Assembly: GCA_002408385.1 (NCBI GenBank)
Contig: DHSB01000072.1
Location: 1-58,287 of the forward strand
Direction: 5' to 3'
Length of the DNA stretch: 58,287 bases
Source of the DNA: Myxococcales bacterium UBA5297
GTDB taxonomy: Bacteria; Myxococcota; Myxococcia; Myxococcales; UBA5297
Position 1 is the first letter of the stretch. Every line of letters starts with the position of its first letter. The position numbers and the translations under genes are program-made. The notes beneath the pieces were generated by a model that was not told the DNA's origin, did no database searches, and was given only the letters and a program-made list of their open reading frames with translations. Positions 18,125 to 28,701 of the stretch are shown piece after piece.

Positions 18125-18569
18125 CCGTTCGCGAACGGACCAGCCGAAGCTGCAGCGGCTCGCTCGCGAAGCACAAAAGCATTCCGGTCGCCAGGCCGGC
18201 GCTGTGGATGATCGTGCGCATCCGGTGGACGTCCTCGGCCTCGATGCGTGGGCCGCTGACGAGCTCGATCGCGAGGTCCTCGAACAGGAAGTCGACGCGG
18301 CGCCGCCCCAGGCTCGACCCGCGGAAGCGAAAGTCGATCCACGCCTCGCGCTCGAAGTGCTGCCCCGTCATCTGGAGCTGCAGCGACAGCGCCCTCGCGT
18401 AGAAGAGCGGCTCGAGCCCCGCGCCCAGCTCGCGCAGGACCGTCTGGGCACAGCGGGTGATGGTCGCGAGGCTCTCGCCCCGCGGACGCAGCGGGATGAC
18501 GGGCGCCTCGGGTGCCTCGGGGGCGCTGTCCACAAGCGTCGTCCTCTCGGCAGCATGCATCGCGTACAT
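18108..18569 (-). CDS. GxxExxY family protein (PDDEXK_3-like)
   Basis: A 153-aa protein of the GxxExxY group, small proteins built on a PD-(D/E)XK-like fold and of unknown function. The signature reads GAGLEPLFYARALSLQLQ, followed by FEREAWIDFRFRGSSLGRRR, VDFLFEDLAIELVSG (the position of the D...ExK active site, here E-L-V), and HRMRTIIHSAGLATGMLL. The Lys of ExK is replaced by Val, so nuclease activity is doubtful. The start at 18569 (MYAMHAAERT) has GGAG upstream. A terminator separates it from the comEA-like gene, so it may have its own promoter. Confidence 0.7.
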   Translation of the reverse strand: MYAMHAAERTTLVDSAPEAPEAPVIPLRPRGESLATITRCAQTVLRELGAGLEPLFYARALSLQLQMTGQHFEREAWIDFRFRGSSLGRRRVDFLFEDLAIELVSGPRIEAEDVHRMRTIIHSAGLATGMLLCFASEPLQLRLVRSRTVSAAR

Positions 18570-18591
18570 CGTGGGCTCCTCCCTTGCGCGT

Positions 18592-18646
18592 GAAAAAGCC
18601 GAGGGGCGGCTTGCCGTGCCTTCCGGCGAGGTCCGAGCCGCCCCTC
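18592..18646 (-). terminator. Rho-independent terminator after comEA
   Basis: On the minus strand an 11-bp stem GAGGGGCGGCT/AGCCGCCCCTC (18636-18646 with 18601-18611) is followed by CGGCTTTTT. It lies 18 nt past the comEA stop codon. Confidence 0.8.
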
Positions 18647-18664
18647 CGCGTTGTTGACGACGAG

Positions 18665-19078
18665 CTACTGAGCGGTCGCGAGACGGGCCGGCTCGGCGCC
18701 CTGCGGCGCCGTCGCCGAAGGAGTGGCGCCCTTCTGGCCCTCGCCCTTGGCCTTCTTGACCACCGCGAGCGTCGTCTCGCCCGAGACCACGACGTACTTC
18801 TTCACCTTGAGGTAGATGCCCTCGCCGATGCCCTTCACGTTGAGGATTTCGGCGGGAACCTTGAACGGCTGCTTCTCGCGGTGCTCGACGATGAGCCGCG
18901 CGGTCTTGCGCCCGACGCCCGGCAGCAGCTCGAGCTGCTTGGGGGTCGCGGTGTTGATGTTGATGACCCCCGAGACCTCGCGCGGGGTGCGGTTGATGGT
19001 GCGCTTCGCCGCCATCGCCGAGGTCGAGATCACCGCCATCGCCACCACTACGAGCACCTTCGTCATCGACTTGAACAT
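18665..19078 (-). CDS. comEA: ComEA-like helix-hairpin-helix DNA-binding protein
   Basis: A 137-aa exported protein. A signal peptide (residues 1-23, VVVAMAVISTSAMA) is followed by a ComEA-type double HhH domain: GVININTATPKQLELLPGVG, GRKTARLIVEHREKQPF and VKGIGEGIYLKVKKYVVV. ComEA binds incoming double-stranded DNA in the periplasm during transformation or, in many Gram-negatives, has a less defined role. The C-terminal ~40 residues are Ala/Thr/Lys-rich and likely disordered. No other competence gene is adjacent. The gene is followed by its own terminator. Confidence 0.85.
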   Translation of the reverse strand: MFKSMTKVLVVVAMAVISTSAMAAKRTINRTPREVSGVININTATPKQLELLPGVGRKTARLIVEHREKQPFKVPAEILNVKGIGEGIYLKVKKYVVVSGETTLAVVKKAKGEGQKGATPSATAPQGAEPARLATAQ

Positions 19079-19595
19079 AGCTCCGCTCCCTTTGCGGTCG
19101 CCTCCGACCGCCTCTGGGCCATCCGCCCACCGGATGGACCTCAGTCTGCCCCCGAAGACCCCGTGTCTTCGGGCCGGCTTGGGCCTCGAGGGTGAATGCG
19201 GAGAGTTGAGGCTATCGCTGCCTTTGTGCTCCCTGCGTCCGCCGTCTTTTCTGCTCTGCTTCTCGAGGCCGGCCAGACGTCGCGCTGTAAGAGCAACGGC
19301 CGTGCCTGCGCTCGTGCAGAGGCAAGGGCGCGCGCGGAGCTCGCCGCTTGGCCCGCGGCGACATGCGGGCGTGTCGATGTGGGACAAGGTGGGTGTTAGG
19401 GGAGGGGCGACCGCGACGTAGCGGAGCGACCGGCTACTCGATTCGCGGGAGCGAAAGAGCCGGGAGACCGAGCCGGCCCGCGCGGCCGGTGGGCCAGGCG
19501 GGTCGACCGGTTTGCAGCGCTCGAGGCCGCCGGCCCTTGGGTCGACCTCGTGGGGCGGAGGCGAAGCGCCGCTCGGACCTCTGCCGAGGAAACCT
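19079..19595. other. 517-bp spacer between ptsI and comEA
   Basis: No recognisable gene on either strand. A stretch near 19221-19260 (CTTTGTGCTCCCTGCGTCC and following) resembles a repeat common in environmental bacterial genomes, but only one copy is in the window. Confidence 0.4.
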
Positions 19596-21377
<1,782 letters not shown>

Positions 21378-21606
21378 GCTTGTTGCTTTCTGCTCGCTCG
21401 CCGTTGCTGTCTAGGGCCGCGCTGGGCTGAAGCTCGCTTCGCTTTGGTCGGAGCCCGGCCCTGACGGCGAGCGCTGCGGTGCTGGCCGGCTGAAAGGCCT
21501 GCTGGCAGGAGTGTCGACCCTCCCGAGCGCGCGCGCGCTGGCCCACCGGCCCGAACCGCAGGGCCGGGCCGGTCGGAAGAGGGCCTGTGTCCCGAGCCGC
21601 ACCACG

Positions 21607-21885
21607 CTAGGTGCCCTCGCCAAAGCCGTTGTCGATAAGCTCGCCCAAGGCCTTGAGGGCAGGCTCGGCGTCTTCGCCCTCGGTGCGCACGAGGATTGTC
21701 GAGCCGCGGGTCGCCGCGAGCATCAGCACGCCCATGATGCTCTTGCCGTTGACCTCCTGCTCCTCTTTCTCGAGGTAGACGTCGCAGCGAAACCGGTTGG
21801 CCAGCTTCACGAGCTGGGCGGCGGCGCGGGCGTGCAGCCCCAAAGCGTTGACGATGGTGAAGCTTCCGCGCGCGCTCAGTGCCAC
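21607..21885 (-). CDS. ptsH: Phosphocarrier protein HPr
   Basis: A 92-aa HPr that shuttles phosphate from enzyme I to EII proteins. The active His18 sits in NALGLHARAAAQLV. A Ser49 in EVNGKSIMGVLML matches the Ser46 regulatory site phosphorylated by HprK, which is encoded a few genes upstream. Both sites are therefore present. The start is GTG 21885 with GGAGG upstream. It lies 42 nt downstream of the EIID gene. Confidence 0.97.
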   Translation of the reverse strand: MALSARGSFTIVNALGLHARAAAQLVKLANRFRCDVYLEKEEQEVNGKSIMGVLMLAATRGSTILVRTEGEDAEPALKALGELIDNGFGEGT

Positions 21886-21927
21886 CGAGTTCCTCCTTGC
21901 GAGCTCATCATCCTTTTCTCCATTCTG

Positions 21928-22692
21928 TCAGAAGACCAGTCCTAAGAAGAGCGCCAAGGCGGCTGCGCCGTAGGCGAGCGCGTAGGGCGAGGCGCCCTTG
22001 GCCAACAACACGTAGGCGGCCGCGAAAAGGCCCCAGGCTCCGAGCACCGCCCAGGCCCCATGGGCCCGGGGGAACGAGAGCGAGGCGAGCCCCGCGACCG
22101 CGCCGGCGCTGGCGGCCGCCAGGCCCCTGAGCCGCTCGCCGAAGAAGGGCAGCCTCGAAGCGGCGATCGCCGAGACGACCTCGTCGCCCAGTCGGTGCCC
22201 GGCGACGAAGAAGCGCGCCCGGAGCGCCAGGTGCACCGCGTTGTAGCCGGCGAGGTAGACCACCGGCCCCCACAGCCCGACCAATAGCGACATCAGCGCG
22301 GCGAAGGCCCCGGCCGCCGGGCGCAGCGAGAACCAGAAGAATCCGTCCCCGAGCGCGGCGAGCGGGCCCATCAGCGACCCCTTGAAGAGGTTGACCGCCT
22401 CGGGCGGCTCCTCGCCGCGGGCGATGCGCTCCTCGTGGTAGATGGCGCCGCCGAGGATCGCCGCCGCGGCGTAGGGATGGGTGTTGAAGCAGCACAGGTG
22501 GCGCTCGGTCGCCTCCTGCAGCCTTTCGGGTTCGGGGTAGAGCTCGGCGAGCGCCGGATAGAGGGCATAGGCAAAGCCGAGGTTCTGCATGCCCTTCGGG
22601 TTCCAGGCCGCCTGCAGGAAGAGCGAGCGCCAGAACACGCGCCAGAGCGTGAACCCTCCCACGGTCGGCTGCGGGCTCCTCGCCTCGGTCAT
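21928..22692 (-). CDS. PTS mannose-family membrane subunit EIID
   Basis: About 254 aa. EIID forms, with EIIC, the sugar-translocating membrane complex of mannose/fructose/sorbose PTSs. Family sequence includes WRSLFLQAAWNPKGMQNLGF, CCFNTHPYAAAAILGG, and GSLMGPLAALGDGFFWFSLR, followed by C-terminal hydrophobic helices. A start at 22692 is preferred because GGAG lies 8 nt upstream; 22710 (six residues longer) is possible. It begins 28 nt after the EIIC stop codon. It is close to the usual family length (~270). Confidence 0.92.
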   Translation of the reverse strand: MTEARSPQPTVGGFTLWRVFWRSLFLQAAWNPKGMQNLGFAYALYPALAELYPEPERLQEATERHLCCFNTHPYAAAAILGGAIYHEERIARGEEPPEAVNLFKGSLMGPLAALGDGFFWFSLRPAAGAFAALMSLLVGLWGPVVYLAGYNAVHLALRARFFVAGHRLGDEVVSAIAASRLPFFGERLRGLAAASAGAVAGLASLSFPRAHGAWAVLGAWGLFAAAYVLLAKGASPYALAYGAAALALFLGLVF

Positions 22693-22720
22693 CTGTGCTC
22701 CGGCCTCCATCCTTGACGGC

Positions 22721-23416
22721 TCAGAAGGCGAAGGTGCGCAGCGCCTGCGCTCCGGCGGCGACCGCCGCTGCGGCCGCCGCGTAGGCCCCGGCGCGCAGAG
22801 TGCGGATGGAGCGCAGGGCGGTCGCCGCCGCGACCATCAAGAACGCGCTCCAGACGACCGCGAGCCCCCGGGGCAGGGCCGGCGGGCCCTCGGCGAACAG
22901 CGGGGGAAGGGCGAAGGCGCCGACCAGCCAGCCTCCGAGCGCCATCGCGCCGGTCGCCATGAAGGGCAGCCACAAGCCGAAGAGGTTGTAGCGCAGCCTC
23001 GCCCGGACCTTGCCGCGGCGCTGGGCGTGGACTGCCGCCCAGCCGTTGAGGTGCTCGTTGAGCCGGTCGACCGACCTGCCGAGCTTGGCCACCGGCAGCG
23101 CGAGCAGCAGCGAGACGGCGAGGGTGGCTTCGACAGGCAGCGGCGCGCTCGAGGCGAGCCCGCCCGCGCAGCAGACCGCGCCCGAGGTCGTAAACAGGTC
23201 GTTGTCGGGCAGCGAGGCCCCGATGTTGACCGCGCCGAGGAAGAACAGCTCGAGCGCCCCGCCCAGCCCCAGCCCTTCGAGCGGGCGCCCGAGCGCCAGC
23301 CCGAGGAGCGTCCCGGCGACGAGCGGTCGCGAGAACATCGCCTGCAAGAACGCCTTGCGCTCGACGGCAAGCAGCCCCGCCACCAGGGCGGCCAGTAGGG
23401 AGAGGGACGGGGTCAT
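22721..23416 (-). CDS. PTS mannose/sorbose-family membrane subunit EIIC
   Basis: A 231-aa polytopic inner-membrane protein of the EIIC-Man/Sor family. It has VERKAFLQAMFSRPLVAGTL, LGLALGRPLEGLGLGGALEL and GAVNIGASLPDNDLFTT, the family's substrate-side motifs, then several Ala/Leu-rich helices. It pairs with the adjacent EIID. The family's usual length is about 260, so this one is slightly short but complete at both ends. Substrate cannot be judged from sequence. Confidence 0.9.
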   Translation of the reverse strand: MTPSLSLLAALVAGLLAVERKAFLQAMFSRPLVAGTLLGLALGRPLEGLGLGGALELFFLGAVNIGASLPDNDLFTTSGAVCCAGGLASSAPLPVEATLAVSLLLALPVAKLGRSVDRLNEHLNGWAAVHAQRRGKVRARLRYNLFGLWLPFMATGAMALGGWLVGAFALPPLFAEGPPALPRGLAVVWSAFLMVAAATALRSIRTLRAGAYAAAAAAVAAGAQALRTFAF

Positions 23417-23466
23417 GGCAGGCGCGACAGCTTATCGGAAAGCAGGCGGGCGAGGAGGCGCCTGTT

Positions 23467-23967
23467 TTACGCCTTGGGCTCGGCCGCGTGGGCGCCGAGC
23501 CGAGTGAGGATCTCGGCGAACGGCAGCGGGCGCTCCCGGGGGACGGCGCGGATTTCGATCTGCATGCCCCCGGCCGCCAGCTCCTCGAGGTTGCCCACCT
23601 CCTCCTGCGAGAGGAAGACCGACGGGGTCACCTGGGCGCGCCCGGGGGAAAAGTGGACGTTGCCCAGGTTGAGCGCCCGGCAGACCAGGCCGCGCCGGCG
23701 CGCGAAGAGCACCCCGGAGATGTCGCGCACGACGAGCAGGATTGCCTCGGGCGAGCGCTCGAGGTCGGCGAAGTCAGTCTCGCCAAGCGGCTGAACGTCG
23801 ACCTGGACACGCCGCGGGACCGCCAGTCCCATCGCGGCGCGGGCGAGCGGATTGCCGGCCGCCTGGTCGTCGGCCACCAGAACGCGGCTGACTTTCAAGT
23901 ACGGCAGCCACGCCTCGATGACCTGGCCGTGAATCAGGCGGTTGTCGACACGGACGAGCGAAATCAT
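23467..23967 (-). CDS. PTS mannose-family EIIB component
   Basis: A 166-aa cytoplasmic EIIB-Man/Sor protein that transfers phosphate from EIIA to the sugar during transport. The phosphorylated His13 lies in LVRVDNRLIHGQVIEAWLPY. Later conserved parts are VLVADDQAAGNPLARAAMG, LVVRDISGVLFA and LNLGNVHFSPGR. The length is typical. It lies 50 nt upstream of EIIC in the same transcription unit. Confidence 0.94.
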   Translation of the reverse strand: MISLVRVDNRLIHGQVIEAWLPYLKVSRVLVADDQAAGNPLARAAMGLAVPRRVQVDVQPLGETDFADLERSPEAILLVVRDISGVLFARRRGLVCRALNLGNVHFSPGRAQVTPSVFLSQEEVGNLEELAAGGMQIEIRAVPRERPLPFAEILTRLGAHAAEPKA

Positions 23968-23987
23968 CGGCTCGCGTCAGCCCAGGG

Positions 23988-24413
23988 TCACTGACGGGCT
24001 CCGGCGCGGCGCGAGCTGCCGAGCAGGTCGGAGGCGAAGACGATGTTCTTCTGTCCGTAGCCGGAGATGAGCTGGGCGATCTCCCAGAGCGTGGCCTGCC
24101 CGTCGCGGGCGGTGGCCAGCTTGAGCAGCATCGGCAGGTTGACCCCGGTGACCACCTCGACCCGCCGCTCGTCGAGGAACGAGAGCGCGACGTTGGCCGG
24201 GGTGCCGCCGAACATGTCGGTCAGCACGAGCACCCCGTCGCCCGAGTCGACCTCGCCGATGGCCGCGGCCATCTTCTCGCGGATCTGCTCCGGGGTATCG
24301 CTCGGGGTGATGGACACCGAGCGGGCGGCCTCGAGCCCGCCGACGATGTCCGCGGCGGTCGAAAGCATCTCCGGACCGAGATTGCCGTGCGTCACCAAGA
24401 CGACCCCGACCAT
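23988..24413 (-). CDS. PTS mannose-family EIIA component
   Basis: A 141-aa EIIA-Man domain protein, phosphorylated by HPr on His9 (GVVLVTHGNLG). TDMFGGTPANVALSF and VVTGVNLPMLLKLA are the family signature. The start at 24413 is fixed by GGAGG seven nt upstream. It stands as a separate polypeptide, 20 nt before EIIB. A lone EIIA-Man often serves regulation in deltaproteobacteria; here the full transport set is also present. Confidence 0.94.
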   Translation of the reverse strand: MVGVVLVTHGNLGPEMLSTAADIVGGLEAARSVSITPSDTPEQIREKMAAAIGEVDSGDGVLVLTDMFGGTPANVALSFLDERRVEVVTGVNLPMLLKLATARDGQATLWEIAQLISGYGQKNIVFASDLLGSSRRAGARQ

Positions 24414-24536
24414 GCTCGCCTCCTGTTGCCGTGGCCCCGAGGGCCTCCATGAGACTGCCCGGCGGCCGCTTGGGCCCGGGCAGTTATAGTGCTTCGGGCC
24501 TTTTCTGACCATCCCCAACGGGGGAGCGGGGCACGA

Positions 24537-25430
24537 CTACTCCTTCTCCGAGTCGCGGTCGGCGACGTGGACCGGGTGCGTAGGCGCCAGCCGCTCGGCG
24601 AGCGCGTGCGCGACGGCGACCGAGCGGTGCTTGCCGCCGGTGCAGCCGATGGCGACGGTCAGGTACGCCTTGCCTTCGTGTTCGTAGTGCGGCAGCAAGA
24701 ATTCGCACATGTCGGTCAGCTTGGCGAGAAAGGCCTGAGTCTCCTCGCGCTCGAGGACGAACTTGGCGACCTGGGGCTCGCGCCCGGTGAAGCTCTTGAG
24801 CTCGGGGACGAAGTAGGGGTTGGGCAAGAAGCGCACGTCGAAGACGAGGTCGGCCTGCGGAGGGATGCCGTAGCGGTAGCCGAACGAGACCACCGAGAGG
24901 CTCGGCCCGCCGAGGCTCGAGGTCGAGAAGCGGCTCTGGACGATCCGCTTGAGCTCGTGGACCGTCAGGTGGCTGGTGTCGATGATCTGGTCGGCGAGCC
25001 GGCGCAGGTCGGCGAGCCGTTCGCGCTCGAGCTTCAAGCCGGCCGGGACGGTGCCCTCGGGGGCGAGCGGGTGGCGCCGGCGCGTCTCGGAGAAGCGGCG
25101 GATGAGCACCTCGTCCGAGGAGTCGAGGAAAACCACCTCGACCGACTCGCCCGAGCGGCGCGCCTCGTCGATGAAGCGGGGCGCCTCGTGGAGAAAGCGC
25201 CCCTCGCGCGCGTCGATGACGATCGCCAGGCGCCTTATCTCCGCGCCGGCCGCGGCGGCCAGCTCGGTCATCTTCGGCAAGAGGACGACCGGCAGGTTGT
25301 CGATGCAGAAGTAGCCCAGGTCCTCGAGGGCCCGGGTGGCGGTCGACTTGCCCGAGCCGGACATGCCGGTCAGCAGCACGATACGCGAGCGCGCCTCGCG
25401 GCCGCTCTGGTCGGGGATACAGTTGCTCAA
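24537..25430 (-). CDS. rapZ: RapZ-type nucleotide-binding RNase adapter
   Basis: A 297-aa P-loop protein (YvcJ/RapZ family). In E. coli RapZ binds small RNAs and guides RNase E, tuning glucosamine-6-phosphate synthesis. Walker A is GMSGSGKS at residues ~22-29, followed by [17 protein letters not shown]. Other conserved parts are [46 protein letters not shown], and the C-terminal [15 protein letters not shown]. The start is TTG 25430, supported by GGAG about 7 nt upstream and 3 nt after the hprK stop, so translation is coupled. In this organism the RNA target is unknown. Confidence 0.92.
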   Translation of the reverse strand: MSNCIPDQSGREARSRIVLLTGMSGSGKSTATRALEDLGYFCIDNLPVVLLPKMTELAAAAGAEIRRLAIVIDAREGRFLHEAPRFIDEARRSGESVEVVFLDSSDEVLIRRFSETRRRHPLAPEGTVPAGLKLERERLADLRRLADQIIDTSHLTVHELKRIVQSRFSTSSLGGPSLSVVSFGYRYGIPPQADLVFDVRFLPNPYFVPELKSFTGREPQVAKFVLEREETQAFLAKLTDMCEFLLPHYEHEGKAYLTVAIGCTGGKHRSVAVAHALAERLAPTHPVHVADRDSEKE

Positions 25431-25433
25431 AGG

Positions 25434-26396
25434 CTACTCCGGTTCCTCGCGGGGCACCTGGGCCCCGGTTCCCTCGGCTATCGCGCGGCTGAGCTGGTCC
25501 TGGAAGGCGCGGGCCGAGTGGTGGCCCTGCAGCTTGAGCAGGTGGTTGCGGGCGGCCACCTCGATGATCGTCGTCATGTTGCGTCCGGGGCGCACCGGCA
25601 CGACGAGCAGCGGCACCGGCACGTCGAGAACGTTGAAGGCCCGCTCCTCGATTCCCAGGCGGTCGTACTCCTCCTCGGGGTGCCACTCGACGAGCTCGAC
25701 GACGAGCTCGATCTTCTTGGTGTCGCGCACCGCGGCGACGCCGAAGAGGTCCTTGATGTTGATGATCCCCAGGCCGCGGATCTCCATGTGGTGTTTGATT
25801 ATCGGCGAGCCCGAGCCGTAGACGGTGTCCGCGGTCCGCCAGACCTCCACGATGTCGTCGGCGGCCAGCCGGTGGCCCCTCATGACCAGGTCGAGCGCGC
25901 ATTCGCTCTTGCCGATGCCGCTCTTGCCGAGGATGAGGATGCCGACCCCGAAGACGTCGAGGAGCACGCCGTGCAGGCTGGTGCGCGGGGTCAGCCCGGC
26001 ATCGAGCATCTGCTGGACGCGCGGGATGAAGACCCGCGACAGCAGCGGGGTCTTGAGCAGCGGCACGCCCGCCGCGTTGGCCTCGTCGACGAGAAAGGAG
26101 GGGACCTCGAGGTTCTTGGTGACGGCCAGACAGGCGATGTTCGCCTTGAAGAAGTCGACGATCACCTCGCGCTGGCGCTTGGGCGCCAGGGTGGCGAGGA
26201 AGCTCATCTCGGTGTTGCCAAAGACCTGGACGCGCTCGGGGTGCAGGTGCTCGTAGAAGCCCGCGAGCGCCAGGCCCGGCTTCTGGACGCGGGTCGAGGA
26301 GATCGGGTGGTCGAGCCCCTGCTTGCCCGCCAAGAGCGTCAGGCGCAAATCGTAGGGGTTGGGGCCCAGCAGCGCGGCGACAGTAATCGTCTTCAT
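25434..26396 (-). CDS. hprK: HPr kinase/phosphorylase
   Basis: A 320-aa bifunctional enzyme that phosphorylates and dephosphorylates the regulatory Ser of HPr. The N-terminal domain (1-130) is the MurF-like part. The catalytic domain has SLHGVLLDVFGVGILI, Walker A GKSGIGKS (~157-164) followed by ECALDLVMRGHRLAADDIVE, and the signature EIRGLGIINIKDLFG. The C-terminal region is complete. Its substrate HPr, with the matching Ser, is encoded downstream in the same cluster. It starts 62 nt after ptsN. Confidence 0.95.
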   Translation of the reverse strand: MKTITVAALLGPNPYDLRLTLLAGKQGLDHPISSTRVQKPGLALAGFYEHLHPERVQVFGNTEMSFLATLAPKRQREVIVDFFKANIACLAVTKNLEVPSFLVDEANAAGVPLLKTPLLSRVFIPRVQQMLDAGLTPRTSLHGVLLDVFGVGILILGKSGIGKSECALDLVMRGHRLAADDIVEVWRTADTVYGSGSPIIKHHMEIRGLGIINIKDLFGVAAVRDTKKIELVVELVEWHPEEEYDRLGIEERAFNVLDVPVPLLVVPVRPGRNMTTIIEVAARNHLLKLQGHHSARAFQDQLSRAIAEGTGAQVPREEPE

Positions 26397-26458
26397 CGGC
26401 TCGTAGAAAACGCGGCGGCGACCCCTCGGGCTTCTGCGTGCCCGCGGAAGGCGCCGGC

Positions 26459-26920
26459 TTAGGCCTTGGCGTCTTCGGTGGCGATCAGGTCGTAGATCGC
26501 CTTGGCGTCCTCGGCCTCGACTATCGCCTTGCGGAACGCCGCGTTCTTGAAAAGCCTGCTGATGCGCGCGAGGGCCTTGAGGTGGATTCCGGCCGAGCTC
26601 TCGGGCGCGAGCAGAGCGAAGAACAGGTATGTCGGCTTGCCATCGATGGCGTCGAAGTCGATTCCGTCGCGCGAGACGCCGAAGGCCGCCACGAGCCCCG
26701 ACAACCCGGTCAGCTTGCCGTGCGGGATGGCGACCCCTTCACCGATGCCGGTCGAGGAGAGCCGCTCGCGTTCGATGAGCACCTCGGCCAGACGCTCGGC
26801 CGACAGACCTGGAACGTGCTTGGCGAGCGGCTCGCACAATTCGGCCATCACGCCAGGCTTGTCGGAGGCCTGCAGCGAGCCGATGACCGAATCGGGGTGG
26901 AGGAACTCGGTGATCTTCAT
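26459..26920 (-). CDS. ptsN: Nitrogen-type PTS EIIA (PtsN, fructose-family EIIA)
   Basis: A 153-aa EIIA-Fru/Ntr regulator phosphorylated by the PTS on His67 (GEGVAIPHGKL). It follows the family pattern: KITEFLHPDSVIGSL, LIERERLSSTGIGEG, FFALLAPESSAGIHLKALAR. PtsN generally regulates potassium transport, sigma-54 functions and stress responses, not sugar uptake. It is placed between hpf and hprK, as in many proteobacteria near rpoN. Confidence 0.93.
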   Translation of the reverse strand: MKITEFLHPDSVIGSLQASDKPGVMAELCEPLAKHVPGLSAERLAEVLIERERLSSTGIGEGVAIPHGKLTGLSGLVAAFGVSRDGIDFDAIDGKPTYLFFALLAPESSAGIHLKALARISRLFKNAAFRKAIVEAEDAKAIYDLIATEDAKA

Positions 26921-27145
26921 GCGCGCGCCGAATTACACCGGATCTCGACGGCCGGTCAAGGCAACGGGAGGCGGCCGCCGGGCAAGAGCGTCGGGGGCCT
27001 GGACGGGCGCGCGGTGGCCTGGAGGCAAACGGCCAGCGGCGCGCCGTCGAACGCAGGGGCGAAGCGGCGCGGCGGCCCGTCGATCCCGAGTCGGAGCCGC
27101 CCGAGGCGCGCTTTCGGCTCAGCAGCCGACCGCGTAGTGGAGGAA

Positions 27146-27178
27146 CGGTCAGCGCCAAGGCTGGCTCGGCGCTGACCG
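27146..27178 (-). terminator. GC hairpin after hpf
   Basis: A perfect 11-bp stem CGGTCAGCGCC/GGCGCTGACCG with an 11-nt loop, 20 nt past the hpf stop. On the minus strand it is followed by TTCC, not a clear U-tract, so it may be a weak terminator or an RNA-stabilising hairpin between hpf and ptsN. Confidence 0.5.
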
Positions 27179-27197
27179 GTCACAGACCTTGGCGCAA

Positions 27198-27818
27198 TCA
27201 GGCCCGCAGGTCCTGGGCCTTCTTCGCTTTGTCCGCGGTCGCGGGGCTCGGGGCGACCTCGAGCAAGCCGAGGTGGCCGTCCTTGCGGTGATAGAGCACG
27301 TTGACGAGCGCGGTCTTCGCGTTGGTGAAGACGAAGAAGTCGTGGTCGGCGAGCTCCATCTGCATCACCGCCTCGTCGACGCTCATCGTCTTGGCCATCA
27401 CCTCGTCGCTGGTGACGATCTTCGGGCCCTCGGTCCACTCCTCGGCCGTCTCTTCGGGCTCCTCGCCGGGCATCTCGAGTACGTCCGAGCGGACCTTGAA
27501 GGCCGCGGTGGTCTCGGGGACGGCGCGATGCTGGTTGGCGCGGATGCGGCCCTTGTAGCGCTTGAGCTGCTTCTCGATCTTGTCGATCGCCTCGTCGATG
27601 GACTTGTACATGTCCTCCGACTTGACGCGGCCGCGCAGCACGTACGGCCCGGCGTAGATGGTGATGTCCGCGTTGTGCAGGTAGCGCTCGAGCGAGAGCA
27701 CGGCGTGGGTCTCGATGGCGCGATCGAAGTACTTTTCGATGTGCTCGACCCGCTCCTTCACATGGTTCTTCAGCGATTCGGTCGACTCGATTCCGCGGAA
27801 CGTGATGTTGACCTGCAT
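27198..27818 (-). CDS. hpf: Long-form ribosome hibernation promoting factor
   Basis: A 206-aa HPF/RaiA protein that inactivates and dimerises ribosomes in stationary phase. The N-terminal domain (~1-100) has QVNITFRGIESTESLKNHVK, VEHIEKYFDRAIETHAVLS, GPYVLRGRVKSEDMYKSI and IDKIEKQLKRYK. A ~45-residue linker leads to the C-terminal dimerisation domain (VDEAVMQMELADHDFFVF, YHRKDGHLGLLEVAP). The start at 27818 has GGAGAA upstream. An hpf gene beside rpoN and ptsN is a conserved proteobacterial arrangement. Confidence 0.95.
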   Translation of the reverse strand: MQVNITFRGIESTESLKNHVKERVEHIEKYFDRAIETHAVLSLERYLHNADITIYAGPYVLRGRVKSEDMYKSIDEAIDKIEKQLKRYKGRIRANQHRAVPETTAAFKVRSDVLEMPGEEPEETAEEWTEGPKIVTSDEVMAKTMSVDEAVMQMELADHDFFVFTNAKTALVNVLYHRKDGHLGLLEVAPSPATADKAKKAQDLRA

Positions 27819-28106
27819 GCCTTGTTCTCCACGATGGGGGTTTGGCATTGCTACGTGAGGGCCAGCGGCGCGAAACGCGACGCGGGATGCGACCTAGCGG
27901 TGACCTAGAAGAAGGCCCACCTCCTTGACAGATGCCCGGGCTCCGGGCGGGTTTCCAAGTCGATAGCCGCAGGCCGAGCAGGCCTGAAGCCCCTTCGAGA
28001 AATCCTTCTTCGACTCCGTCCGGTTCCGCTCACCCTGAGCGTAGCTCGCGACGCGCGAGCGGCGGGGGCGCAGTCGAAGGGCCCCTCGATTTTGGCCTCG
28101 TAGGTT

Positions 28107-28155
28107 TGGCCTACGCTCGGGCCTCTCGACTTCGCTCGAAGTGAGCGGCGGGGGA
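28107..28155. repeat. Dispersed repeat family 1, copy B
   Basis: TTGGCCTACGCTCGGGCCTC followed by TCGACTTCGCTCGAAGTGAG. Compared with copy A (16511-16559) the stem bases change on both sides (ACCTCG/CGAGGT to ACTTCG/CGAAGT), so the hairpin is conserved. Confidence 0.7.
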
Positions 28156-28177
28156 CGGCCGAGCTCGAGGAGAGGTC

Positions 28178-28195
28178 CCGACACCTCTTGAGCGC
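28178..28195. repeat. 18-mer shared with the GluQ-RS breakpoint
   Basis: CCGACACCTCTTGAGCGC here differs at one base from 12906-12923 (CCAACACCTCTTGAGCGC), in the same orientation. An 11-base core recurs inverted at 16398-16408. Confidence 0.5.
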
Positions 28196-28672
28196 GTTCT
28201 TTACGACAAGTCCGGGCGAGCCTTCCCATCGCGTCGGGCAGGCGGGGGTGCCCGGAGGAGCCGGCGCCGTGCGAGTCGGACCAGAGTTGCCCGCGAGCGG
28301 GAAGGGCATACAGAGCCTGAAGCCTGCTGAGGCCGAGATCGATCGACGATGCGATCGCGTTCTTGAACCCATTATCTAACAGTCATCACCCCGGCTGACG
28401 ACTTCTGATTCGGTTCGCCGTCGCCCCGTCGACCCTCTCGAGAGGCGGTAGGGCGCGAGAAGCGGATGCGGTCGAGTCAAGTCATCTCCGCGAAAACCGG
28501 GCCCTGGTACGACTGGGCTTGAGATTCGTTGCGCCGCGGCACGCTTTGCGGAGGGCCGGCGCTGCGTGCCGGTGGCCGGGGGCCCTCGTCTCGCCCTCGC
28601 CTCTGTTCGCTTCCTCGACGGGCGCAGCGCAACGCGCCCTAAGACCTCGACCGTTCACCTGGAATCGCCGAC

Positions 28673-28701
28673 CCACAACTCACAACTCACGACTCAAAAC
28701 T
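28673..28701. repeat. Short degenerate tandem repeat at the rpoN 3' end
   Basis: Imperfect tandem copies of ACAACTCAC, then GACTCAAAACTC, directly beside the rpoN stop codon. It is unusually AT-rich for this genome. It could act in rpoN transcript end formation or be a repeat of no function. Confidence 0.55.

Larger units (their letters stand above)
27849..28701. other. 850-bp repeat-rich spacer between hpf and rpoN
   Basis: No convincing gene. It holds copy B of dispersed repeat family 1 (28107-28155), the 18-mer shared with the GluQ-RS breakpoint (28178-28195), a CTTCGACTCCGTCCGG...AGTCGAAGGG inverted element (about 28007-28083), and a short ACTCAC-type microsatellite ending at the rpoN stop. 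The hpf promoter should lie at its left end, but I cannot place it. Confidence 0.55.

Noticed and set aside
19196..19399. Short ORF in the ptsI-comEA gap
   Set aside because: Looks signal-peptide-like at first, but the rest is Ala/Arg-rich low complexity and the start lacks a ribosome site.
27905..28372. Minus-strand protein in the hpf-rpoN spacer
   Set aside because: The frame is made of the dispersed repeats (its peptides recur in other frames at other copies), so it is not a gene.
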